Positions 1 through 6,151 of a DNA stretch of 11,576 nt are shown here, in pieces. The notes under the pieces are model-generated. The model saw only the letters and a program-made list of their open reading frames with translations, did no database searches and had not been told where the DNA came from. The translations under genes and the position numbers were made by a program. The DNA comes from Dysgonamonadaceae bacterium (lineage in GTDB: Bacteria > Bacteroidota > Bacteroidia > Bacteroidales > Azobacteroidaceae), in NCBI GenBank assembly GCA_031258895.1, contig JAIRMF010000030.1:1-11576 (forward strand), written 5' to 3'. Each line of letters starts with the position of its first letter. Position 1 is the stretch's first letter.

Positions 1-96
1 TCGGTTATAAAACGTAGAAGTCTTGGCAGAGCGGCGCTCTACATCATAGCTGGAAAAACCTGGTTGCATCATATTACTGTTTTTAATCCTTTTCAT
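1..96 (-). CDS. 5' end of an unidentified gene, possibly a transposase (truncated by window edge)
   Basis: The frame stays open from an ATG at 96 to base 1, giving 32 residues that begin MKRIKNSNMMQPGFSSYD and continue with a basic, Ser/Thr-rich stretch. In-frame ATGs at 72 and 69 (the MM of MMQPGF) are likely alternative starts. The promoter-like element at 101-130 would start transcription at about base 95, which leaves almost no leader for the first ATG and a normal short leader for the MMQPGF start. The N-terminus loosely recalls IS5-type transposases of Bacteroidetes, but that is an impression from memory and not a proven match. No signal peptide or membrane segment is visible. The real existence of the gene rests on the open frame plus the promoter. 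Confidence 0.45.
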   Translation of the reverse strand, partial: MKRIKNSNMMQPGFSSYDVERRSAKTSTFYNR

Positions 97-280
97 GACG
101 CTAAGATACAAATAATTTATCTGTTATCAAGAAGATAAAACAAAAATTAAACCCATTTGCTATGCAAAGCTCTCGTAGGATGCAACGCAGTGCAGGTGGA
201 ATGCAACGAAAATATTCAACTATATGAGGCCAGATGATTGAATAACATTACATTAAGACTTCGGACGAAGCGTCAGAATT
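97..280. other. Intergenic region between two minus-strand genes
   Basis: The region holds the promoter at 101-130, a short dyad TTTGC-TAT-GCAAA near 157-169, a repeated ATGCAACG about 22 bases apart near 180-210, and a weak stem CTTC-GGAC-GAAG at 259-270 just beyond the metH stop. The weak stem has no T-run, so no convincing terminator is visible. If the left gene is a transposase, one end of its element should lie here, but no second end is available for comparison. Confidence 0.4.
101..130 (-). promoter_or_regulatory. Bacteroidetes-type promoter for the left-edge gene
   Basis: On the minus strand, CTTG (127-130) is followed after about 19 bases by TATCTTAG (101-108), one mismatch from the TAnnTTTG -7 consensus. 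It lies just upstream of the open frame at 1-96. Confidence 0.45.
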
Positions 281-3200
281 CTAACCGATACCTAACCATT
301 TTCCCGCATCCTCCTTGGAAATGCCCTTACGATCGGCATAGTCGGCAAGCTGTTCGCTGTCAATACTGCCTACCATGAAATATTTAGCGTCCGGATGCGC
401 AAAGTAAAAACCGGCAACCGAAGCCGGAGGATTGATCGCTCCATTCAGCGTAAATCCAATGCCAATCTTGCCCAAATCAAGCACCTCGTCCAAAAAAAAA
501 TTAAGACTTAAATCCGGACATGACGGATAACCGGACGCTGGACGAATCCCGCGATATCGCCTTTTCCCGCCTTCGGCTGACAACGGCATCTCATCGGGCG
601 AATATCCCCAATAATATCTCCTGACACGTTCGTGAAGATACTCCGCCGCGGCCTCCGCAAGACGATCAAGAAGCGTCTGTCCGAGTAACGAAAGGTAATC
701 ATCCCGATCATGCCGAAAGCACGAACCGTCAGCATTTCCGGCCGTAACCGCAAACAGTCCCACGTAGTCGCCGAGAGGCGAAATAAAATCTGCAAGCGAC
801 TTATACACATCATCATCACGCCGCTCCTGTTGGCGAAGGAAAGGAACGGTACACACAGCACCGGAATTCAAAGACAGTCGCAACGAATCACCGTCACGAC
901 AGGCAGGATAAAACCCGATTACGGCCCTAACTCGTTTGTCGGAAGACCATCCGGATAACATTCGACGTGCGTCGGAAAGCAGTTCAAGAGCCTCCGGGGA
1001 TTCCGAACGCGCAGGAAATTTCCATGCAGTCAATAAAAAGGACCATTCAATGTACGGTACAAGCTCGGAAACAGAAATATATTCTATTACTCTACTGCCC
1101 GTAAACATGGGACGAGGAGGTGTATAGCCCGAAAAATCAATTCGCAATGCGTGTTCCCGTGCATACGAAAGAGATACAAGAGGCCGACTCTCTGCCGGAC
1201 CCTCACGCAGCAGTCGCTGCTCCTCGCGTACCTGCTCCGAATAAGAATCTTTCGTCGCGCAATTAAGCAGCGCCCCAACAACGGGAACAGCACGGGACGC
1301 GTCCGAAATCCGAACAACAGTCCCACCATAAAGCGGAGCTATTTTCAATGCAGTGTGCAAACCGGAAGTAGTAGCACCACCTATGAGCAACGGTATTTTT
1401 AAACCGCAATGCTCCATCCGCCGCGCCACTACCGACATCTCATGCAAGCTCGGCGTGATCAGTCCGGACAACCCTATAGCATCAACCTTGTTGTCTATGG
1501 CCTCCTCCACGATCCGTTCGGCGGGAACCATGACGCCAATGTCTATCACCTCGTAATTGTTGCACGACAAAACAACAGAAACAATATTTTTTCCAATATC
1601 ATGCACGTCGCCCTTCACGGTTGCCATCAGTATCCTGCCGGATTTTGCGTTTCCCTTATCACCGGATTCAATGTAAGGCTGAAGGAAAGCAACTGCATGT
1701 TTCATGGTGCGTGCGGATTTCACAACCTGAGGCAAAAACATCTTGCCTTCCCCAAATAAATCACCTACAACATTCAACCCTCCCATCAACGGTCCGTCGA
1801 TTATTTCAAGCGGAGAATAAACCTTCAACGCTTCCGACAAATCTTCCTCCATGTACTCCGAAATACCCTTGATAATCGCATGTCGTAAACGTTCCGCAAG
1901 AGAATACCCCCGCCACTGGGATGACCTTACAACCGTAGTAGCATCAACCGCTCCTCCGCCTTCCCCCGATAACCGGGCATAATCCAACAACCTCTCGGCA
2001 GAATCCGTCCGTCGATTAAATATCACGTCCTCAAGCAATACAAGAAAATCCTGCGGAATGTCCTCATAACGCAACCGCGACGAAGGATTGACTATCCCCA
2101 TGTCCATCCCCGCACGAGCGGCATGGTGAAGAAAAACTACATGCATAGCCTCCCTGATACGGTCATTTCCTCTAAACGCAAAAGATAAATTACTGACGCC
2201 TCCACTGACTTTCGAACCGCGGAGATTTTCCTTAATCCAACTCACAGTACGGATAAAATCAACAGCGTAATTGCTGTGTTCCTCAATTCCGGTTGCAATC
2301 GCCAAGATGTTGGGGTCGAAAATGATGTCGGAAGGCCTAAACCCTGCCTCTTCGGTGAGTAAACGGTACATACGACCGCAAATCTCAATCTTTCTCCCAT
2401 AAGTATCCGCCTGCCCTCGCTCGTCAAACGCCATCGCAATAACAGCCGCACCGTACGCTCTTATCCTGCGTGCCTTCCCGATAAAATCCGCCTCGCCGTT
2501 CTTCAAACTGATAGAGTTGACAATAGACTTTCCCTGCACACATTTTAGACCCGCCTCAAGAATATCCCAATCCGAACTGTCAAGCATGACCGGCAAACGT
2601 GCAATGTCGGGCTCCGAACCCATGAGATTGAGAAAATTGGTCATCTCGGCAACACCGTCAAGCAGTCCGTCGTCAACATTCAGGTCGAGAATATCCGCGC
2701 CGTCTTCTGCCTGATGGCGAGCTGTTTCAAGCGCCTTTTCGTATTGTTTTTCCTTTATCAATCGCAAAAACTTCCGCGAACCGGCCACGTTACATCTCTC
2801 CCCAATCAGAGTGAACTGCGGATGGTTGGCGTCGAGGGTAAGCGTTTCAAGGCCGGAGAGCGTCAATGTCGATGTTTCATCCTGATGCAATAAACGCCTA
2901 TGCCCGGAATTGCCGGAAGTTTGCGCAACTGTTTCCGCTATGGCGGCTATGTGTTCCGGCGTTGTGCCGCAGCAACCCCCGATGATATTGACTAATTTTT
3001 CTTCGAGGTATTCACGGATTTGGGAGGCCATTGAGGCGGGTGTTTCGTCGTAACAACCCAAAGAGTTGGGAAGTCCTGCGTTGGGATGTGCACTGAGATA
3101 GCATGGAGCGATTTCGGAAAGTTCTTTCAGATACGGTTTGACGTCCTTAGCTCCGAAAGAGCAGTTCAAGCCGACACTTAACAGCTTTACGTGGGCAATT

Positions 3201-3889
3201 GATGCGACAGCCGCCCCTATCGTTTGTCCGGAAAGTATACGACCGCTTTTGTCCCCTATGGTGAAAGATACCATTACCGGTATTTCCTTGCCTGATGCGG
3301 CGAACGCTTCCTGTGCGGCAAAGAGTCCCGCTTTAAGGTTCAGGGTATCAAAACAGGTTTCAAACAACAAAACATTAATACCTCCCTCTATAAGCGCATC
3401 AATCTGTTCACGGTATACTTCACGAAGTTCATCGAAACCGACCGCACGGTAAGCGGGATTTGCGACGTCGGGAGATATTGACGCCGCTTTGTTTGTGGGA
3501 CTGATCGTGCCGGCAACGAAACGGGGTTTATCGGGATTTTTGCGGGTAAATTCATCTGCGGTCTTTCGTGCGAGGCGTGCGGCGGCAAGATTGAGTTCAC
3601 GCACGTACCGTTCCATTCCGTAATCCGCCTGGGATATTCTGTTTGAGCCGAAAGAACAGGTTGTTATTATGTCCGCGCCGGCTTGAAGATATTTTGTGTG
3701 GATTTCCCCGATCACATCGGGACGGGTAATACAAAGGGCGTCGTTATTCCCCTGCAATTGCCCTTTTATGCCGACAAATTCCGTTCCCCGGAAATCGTTT
3801 TCCGTCAGTCCGTATTTCTGCACCATTGTACCCATTGCGCCGTCTAAGACGAGGATACGGTTGTGTAAGATTTCGTTGAGTGTGGTCAT
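281..3889 (-). CDS. metH: Cobalamin-dependent methionine synthase (5-methyltetrahydrofolate-homocysteine methyltransferase)
   Basis: This cytosolic enzyme moves the methyl group of 5-methyltetrahydrofolate through cobalamin to homocysteine, giving methionine and tetrahydrofolate. The product has 1202 residues, close to the usual 1,200-1,250, with all modules in order. The homocysteine domain (about 1-320) carries the zinc ligands Cys243, Cys306 and Cys307. The folate domain starts near 358 with FTLIGERCNVAGSR. A helical cap covers about 650-740. The cobalamin domain (about 745-880) has GDVHDIGKN, with His763 as the expected cobalt ligand in DxHxxG, plus the later GGATTSGLHTA. The C-terminal activation domain has the S-adenosylmethionine-binding RGIRPASGYPSCP near 1108-1120. 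The gene starts 13 bases after the smpB stop, so it is probably the last gene of that operon. No B12 riboswitch is visible upstream. Codon choice changes near residue 355, from mostly C-ended to mostly G/T-ended (see findings). Confidence 0.98.
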   Translation of the reverse strand: MTTLNEILHNRILVLDGAMGTMVQKYGLTENDFRGTEFVGIKGQLQGNNDALCITRPDVIGEIHTKYLQAGADIITTCSFGSNRISQADYGMERYVRELNLAAARLARKTADEFTRKNPDKPRFVAGTISPTNKAASISPDVANPAYRAVGFDELREVYREQIDALIEGGINVLLFETCFDTLNLKAGLFAAQEAFAASGKEIPVMVSFTIGDKSGRILSGQTIGAAVASIAHVKLLSVGLNCSFGAKDVKPYLKELSEIAPCYLSAHPNAGLPNSLGCYDETPASMASQIREYLEEKLVNIIGGCCGTTPEHIAAIAETVAQTSGNSGHRRLLHQDETSTLTLSGLETLTLDANHPQFTLIGERCNVAGSRKFLRLIKEKQYEKALETARHQAEDGADILDLNVDDGLLDGVAEMTNFLNLMGSEPDIARLPVMLDSSDWDILEAGLKCVQGKSIVNSISLKNGEADFIGKARRIRAYGAAVIAMAFDERGQADTYGRKIEICGRMYRLLTEEAGFRPSDIIFDPNILAIATGIEEHSNYAVDFIRTVSWIKENLRGSKVSGGVSNLSFAFRGNDRIREAMHVVFLHHAARAGMDMGIVNPSSRLRYEDIPQDFLVLLEDVIFNRRTDSAERLLDYARLSGEGGGAVDATTVVRSSQWRGYSLAERLRHAIIKGISEYMEEDLSEALKVYSPLEIIDGPLMGGLNVVGDLFGEGKMFLPQVVKSARTMKHAVAFLQPYIESGDKGNAKSGRILMATVKGDVHDIGKNIVSVVLSCNNYEVIDIGVMVPAERIVEEAIDNKVDAIGLSGLITPSLHEMSVVARRMEHCGLKIPLLIGGATTSGLHTALKIAPLYGGTVVRISDASRAVPVVGALLNCATKDSYSEQVREEQRLLREGPAESRPLVSLSYAREHALRIDFSGYTPPRPMFTGSRVIEYISVSELVPYIEWSFLLTAWKFPARSESPEALELLSDARRMLSGWSSDKRVRAVIGFYPACRDGDSLRLSLNSGAVCTVPFLRQQERRDDDVYKSLADFISPLGDYVGLFAVTAGNADGSCFRHDRDDYLSLLGQTLLDRLAEAAAEYLHERVRRYYWGYSPDEMPLSAEGGKRRYRGIRPASGYPSCPDLSLNFFLDEVLDLGKIGIGFTLNGAINPPASVAGFYFAHPDAKYFMVGSIDSEQLADYADRKGISKEDAGKWLGIG

Positions 3890-3902
3890 GCTAAGTTACT
3901 TT

Positions 3903-4358
3903 CTATCGCTTGAACGCCCGGTCCATATCTCTGCGATCGTCTTTTTCTTTAAGGGACTGCCGTTTGTCGTATTCTTTTTTCCCTTTTGCTACCGCTATTA
4001 CGACCTTTGCCAGCCCCTTTTCGTTGATAAACATTTTGGTCGGGATGACCGTGAAACCGGTTGTTTCCGACATACGTCCGATTTTCCTTAATTCTTTACG
4101 GTTCAAGAGCAGTTTACGATCGCGACGGGCGTCATGATTATTGTAGGTTCCGTAGAAGTATTCCGAAATATTCATGTTTTTCACCCACAGTTCACTGTTG
4201 ATCAGTATGCAATACGTATCCACCAGACTTGCCTTACCGAGACGTATGGATTTTATTTCCGTTCCCGTCAAAACGATTCCTGCGGTAAAGGTTTCGACAA
4301 GTTCGTAGTCGAATAAGGCTTTTCTGTTTTTTATCAGTATGTTATTGTGTTGCGACAT
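3903..4358 (-). CDS. smpB: SsrA-binding protein SmpB
   Basis: SmpB binds tmRNA (SsrA) and delivers it to stalled ribosomes, starting trans-translation that frees the ribosome and tags the unfinished protein for proteolysis. The product has 151 residues, normal for the family. Visible hallmarks are the early NRKALFDYEL segment, the GIVLTGTEIKSIR strand, the HDARRDRKLLLNRKEL loop, and the basic tail KGKKEYDKR...DRAFKR, which folds into the decoding centre. I chose the ATG at 4358 (MSQHNNILIKNRKALF). The frame is open to an ATG at 4418, but the extra 20 residues are Ser/His-rich, unlike SmpB, and lie wholly inside the upstream gene. The start overlaps the end of the Yip1-like gene by 17 bases, which suggests translational coupling. 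metH follows 13 bases after the TAG stop. Confidence 0.97.
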   Translation of the reverse strand: MSQHNNILIKNRKALFDYELVETFTAGIVLTGTEIKSIRLGKASLVDTYCILINSELWVKNMNISEYFYGTYNNHDARRDRKLLLNRKELRKIGRMSETTGFTVIPTKMFINEKGLAKVVIAVAKGKKEYDKRQSLKEKDDRRDMDRAFKR

Positions 4359-4887
4359 ATAATAATCCTCTGAGAAGGAATGGAAGAATGACGATGACTG
4401 TTGATGCGGCGAAGGCAAATTTTTCGTTGTCTTCGGTCACTCCGAGGTAGTGGGTTGTCCCTTTTTTGGCGATGACGAATGAGTACAGGGCGAGGAGTCG
4501 GAGGATGGAAAGTGCGGGAAACAGCGCCGCGGGAATTGCGGACAGGTAGACTGCGGCTGAAGCGTAACCGACATATTTTTCGCAGACCCTGGATTGGAGT
4601 TCGATGTTGTATCGTTTGGACAGGTAACGTATTGTGTAGGCTGCGATATAGAATCCGAAGAAGAAGATGAATATTTCTCCGAGTACCGTTTTGAGTGCCG
4701 CAGGGAACGTGTTTCCCGTCAGGATTGCGCCGAGGAATGAGGCGAGCGCGATGACTCCCGTTGCGACGTGGAAATAATTCCGGTAGAAATTCTCGTTTCC
4801 GGATTCTTTCTCCGGTGCGAGTTCTTTCCACATTATGTCGGGAGATGTGATTAATCGGTAGAGTTGGGAGAACAGTTTTGCGAACAT
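4342..4887 (-). CDS. Yip1-family integral membrane protein
   Basis: The product has 181 residues and about five hydrophobic helices, near 39-58, 64-86, 105-125, 126-140 and 156-178. An amphipathic N-terminus (MFAKLFSQLYRLITSPDIMW) is followed by a charged stretch. The layout, with an N-terminal LITSPDIMWKEL followed by five helices, is that of the bacterial Yip1 domain family found next to smpB in Bacteroidetes. The biochemical function is unknown, and nothing here points to a substrate. Its ATG directly abuts the TAA of the upstream lipoprotein gene (4888), and its 3' end overlaps the smpB start by 17 bases, so translation of the three genes is probably coupled. The family name rests on pattern recognition; the membrane nature is clear. 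Confidence 0.82.
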   Translation of the reverse strand: MFAKLFSQLYRLITSPDIMWKELAPEKESGNENFYRNYFHVATGVIALASFLGAILTGNTFPAALKTVLGEIFIFFFGFYIAAYTIRYLSKRYNIELQSRVCEKYVGYASAAVYLSAIPAALFPALSILRLLALYSFVIAKKGTTHYLGVTEDNEKFAFAASTVIVILPFLLRGLLYVATQ

Positions 4888-5679
4888 TTAATTTTCTTTG
4901 TACAGATAGACGGTGAATGAGGCGGACTTATTGATGTAATTGTAGACCGGTTCGCCTTTGTTGTTTTCGGTGAAGTATTTCAGCACGAGCGTTAAGCTGC
5001 GGCATTTGTATTCTTTTCCGTTGTCTTCGTACACGTATTCTTTCCAGATGTTTTGGTTGTCGAACATTGCGTTCAGGTCGAATGCGTTCAGGGATTCCGT
5101 TGTTTCGAGTGCGCCCTCGACGCCTATTGTTTTCCCTTTCAGACACAGTACATATGCTCCGTTTTCGTCTGTTTCGGACCAGTCGCATTGCAGGGAGTAT
5201 ATCACTTTTTGTGTTTTTGCGATTCTGTTTTTCGTATTGACGAAGAGTCTGCCGTTGTAATTGAATGCGCTTGTGTAGCAAGCATGGAGTTCGGCGCCTC
5301 CTATCGGGAACGAGTATTCTGTTGTATCTTCGGGCTGTTCGCTGTACAGGACTGCGGTTTGTTCGACTCTTTCCAGCCTCACGCCGCTCCCTATCCAATA
5401 AGGTGCGTTTTCGATCTGTTTTCTTGTGTCTATCGTAAATCTTGCGGATGCACAGTCGCCGACCTCATATTCTTCGAGCGTTGAGACGTCGTCCGGCACG
5501 ACCGCTCCGTAGGAATACGTACTCAGATATTTGGAGCCTGTTATCTCGCTCTCGCCCACGACTGCGGGGGACAAAACGGAGAAACTGTCAACGGGTTCCC
5601 CTTCCTTCAGGCAACCGACCGACATTACCGCCGTACAAACCGCGTACACCGCCACACTAAACAATTTTTTCGTTTTCAT
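4888..5679 (-). CDS. Putative outer-membrane lipoprotein of unknown function
   Basis: The product has 263 residues. It starts with a lysine-rich signal peptide (MKTKKLFSVAVYAVCTAV) and a lipobox-like MSVGC with Cys23 as the likely lipidated residue; Ser at -3 is less usual than Leu or Val. The residues after Cys23 (LKEGE) are partly acidic, which in Bacteroidetes can mark export to the cell surface. The mature part has no transmembrane segment and looks like a soluble, beta-rich domain with alternating hydrophobic and polar residues. It ends with SASFTVYLYKEN. I do not recognise a catalytic motif. The size and shape recall NigD-like Bacteroidales lipoproteins, but I cannot confirm this. It is the first gene of the operon and has its own promoter at 5706-5736, about 20 bases of leader before the ATG. 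Its stop codon abuts the ATG of the Yip1-like gene. Confidence 0.8.
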   Translation of the reverse strand: MKTKKLFSVAVYAVCTAVMSVGCLKEGEPVDSFSVLSPAVVGESEITGSKYLSTYSYGAVVPDDVSTLEEYEVGDCASARFTIDTRKQIENAPYWIGSGVRLERVEQTAVLYSEQPEDTTEYSFPIGGAELHACYTSAFNYNGRLFVNTKNRIAKTQKVIYSLQCDWSETDENGAYVLCLKGKTIGVEGALETTESLNAFDLNAMFDNQNIWKEYVYEDNGKEYKCRSLTLVLKYFTENNKGEPVYNYINKSASFTVYLYKEN

Positions 5680-5705
5680 AAACTAATATTCTATTAAAAG
5701 TGCTG

Positions 5706-5736
5706 CAAAGATAACTATTTTATCCGACAGTCGAAA
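5706..5736 (-). promoter_or_regulatory. Promoter of the lipoprotein-yip1-smpB-metH operon
   Basis: On the minus strand, TTTC (5733-5736) is followed after 19 bases by a perfect -7 box TATCTTTG (5706-5713). This is the arrangement recognised by the Bacteroidetes primary sigma factor. Transcription would start near 5700, about 20 bases before the lipoprotein ATG at 5679. No other promoter is evident before metH. Confidence 0.75.
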
Positions 5737-5759
5737 GTTAATTATTTAATCCGGCAGTC
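5722..5759. repeat. Imperfect direct repeat at the operon promoter
   Basis: ATCCGACAGTC (5722-5732) recurs as ATCCGGCAGTC (5749-5759), 10 of 11 bases matching, 27 bases apart. The first copy lies in the spacer and next to the -33 box of the promoter at 5706-5736 and the second lies upstream of it, so the pair could be regulator half-sites. The function is inferred from position only. Confidence 0.4.
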
Positions 5760-5819
5760 TAAATAAAATCCATCTCTATATGTTATGTGCAGTCGGAGGT
5801 TTTAATTTTTCGGAATATA

Positions 5820-5966
5820 AAACTCCTATGGCGCTTCATCTCCCGAATACTTCGGCGAAAGAAACTCCTATGGCATTTCGTCTCTCGAACATTTCGGCGA
5901 AAGAAACTCCTATGGCGTTTCGTCTCCCGAACACTTCGGTGAAAGAAACTCCTATGGCGTTTCGTC
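5820..5966. repeat. Tandem array: three full and one half copy of a 42-base repeat
   Basis: Copies start at 5820, 5862, 5904 and 5946; the last stops after 21 bases. Each begins AAACTCCTATGGCRTTTCGTC or a close variant and differs at only a few bases. Within each unit CCGAA and TTCGG can form a 5-base stem with a 3-base loop (5843-5855 and 5927-5939; U-G wobble in the second copy). An outer TTTCG/CGAAA pairing survives in copy 2, and in copy 3 through a G-U wobble, but is weakened in copy 1. Because 42 is a multiple of three, the array leaves frames open on both strands, which yields spurious Arg/His-rich peptides. No gene is needed to explain it. Its role could be RNA structure in a leader, DNA binding, or a dispersed genomic repeat. 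Confidence 0.9.
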
Positions 5967-5987
5967 GTTAAGAACTTAAAGTCTTTG

Positions 5988-6009
5988 ACGCCATAGACGT
6001 TTCGTTCGC
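5988..6009 (-). repeat. Inverted partial copy of the 42-base repeat
   Basis: The reverse complement of this 22-base stretch matches the junction between repeat copies (GCGAAAGAAAC followed by TCCTATGGCGT) at 19 of 22 positions. With the last direct copy it forms a 9-base perfect stem, CTATGGCGT (5952-5960) with ACGCCATAG (5988-5996). The loop of that stem holds a second dyad, TTAAG-AA-CTTAA (5968-5979). Confidence 0.7.
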
Positions 6010-6083
6010 AGGACATTTAGAGAGAAACAACCATAATATACAACAGACGTAAGAGGTGAGTTTTTGTGCGTAAAAAAGATTTG

Positions 6084-6118
6084 TTTGCATGATTAATGAA
6101 AATAATTTCGTACATTTG
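6084..6118 (+). promoter_or_regulatory. Promoter of the fucosidase pair
   Basis: TTTG (6084-6087; another TTTG lies at 6080-6083) is followed after 23 bases by a perfect -7 box TACATTTG (6111-6118). Transcription would start near 6124, giving a leader of about 28 bases to the ATG at 6152. The spacer is a few bases longer than the usual 19-21. The element also shows that an in-frame ATG at 6089 cannot be the real start. Confidence 0.65.
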
Positions 6119-6151
6119 CAGAATTATCAAACATCCAATCAGAATCGAACA

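Larger units (their letters stand above)
5680..6151. other. Divergent intergenic region between the lipoprotein operon and the fucosidase pair
   Basis: These 472 bases hold no gene I can support. From left to right they contain the minus-strand promoter of the lipoprotein operon (5706-5736), an imperfect 11-base direct repeat (5722-5759), the 42-base tandem repeat array (5820-5966), its inverted partial copy (5988-6009), and the plus-strand promoter of the fucosidases (6084-6118). Confidence 0.8.

Noticed and set aside
259..270. Terminator after metH
   Set aside because: The stem CTTC-GGAC-GAAG is only four pairs and is not followed by a T-run on the minus strand.
4359..4418. N-terminal extension of SmpB to the ATG at 4418
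   Set aside because: The added residues are not SmpB-like and fall inside the upstream gene; the ATG at 4358 begins the normal family N-terminus.
4334..5398. Long Arg-rich open frames on the minus strand (4334-4831 and 4928-5398)
   Set aside because: They overlap the Yip1-like and lipoprotein genes in another frame, have shadow-like composition, and lack motifs.
5820..5966. CRISPR array
   Set aside because: The copies are directly contiguous with no unique spacers, and no cas genes are nearby.
5780..6016. Small open frames on both strands across the repeat array, giving Arg/His-rich or KETPMAFR-type repeating peptides
   Set aside because: The 42-base unit is a multiple of three, so open frames arise automatically. 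They have no promoter of their own and no family features.
6089..6151. Upstream start for fucosidase copy 1
   Set aside because: It lies within the promoter, upstream of the -7 box, and would place about 21 polar residues before a good signal peptide.
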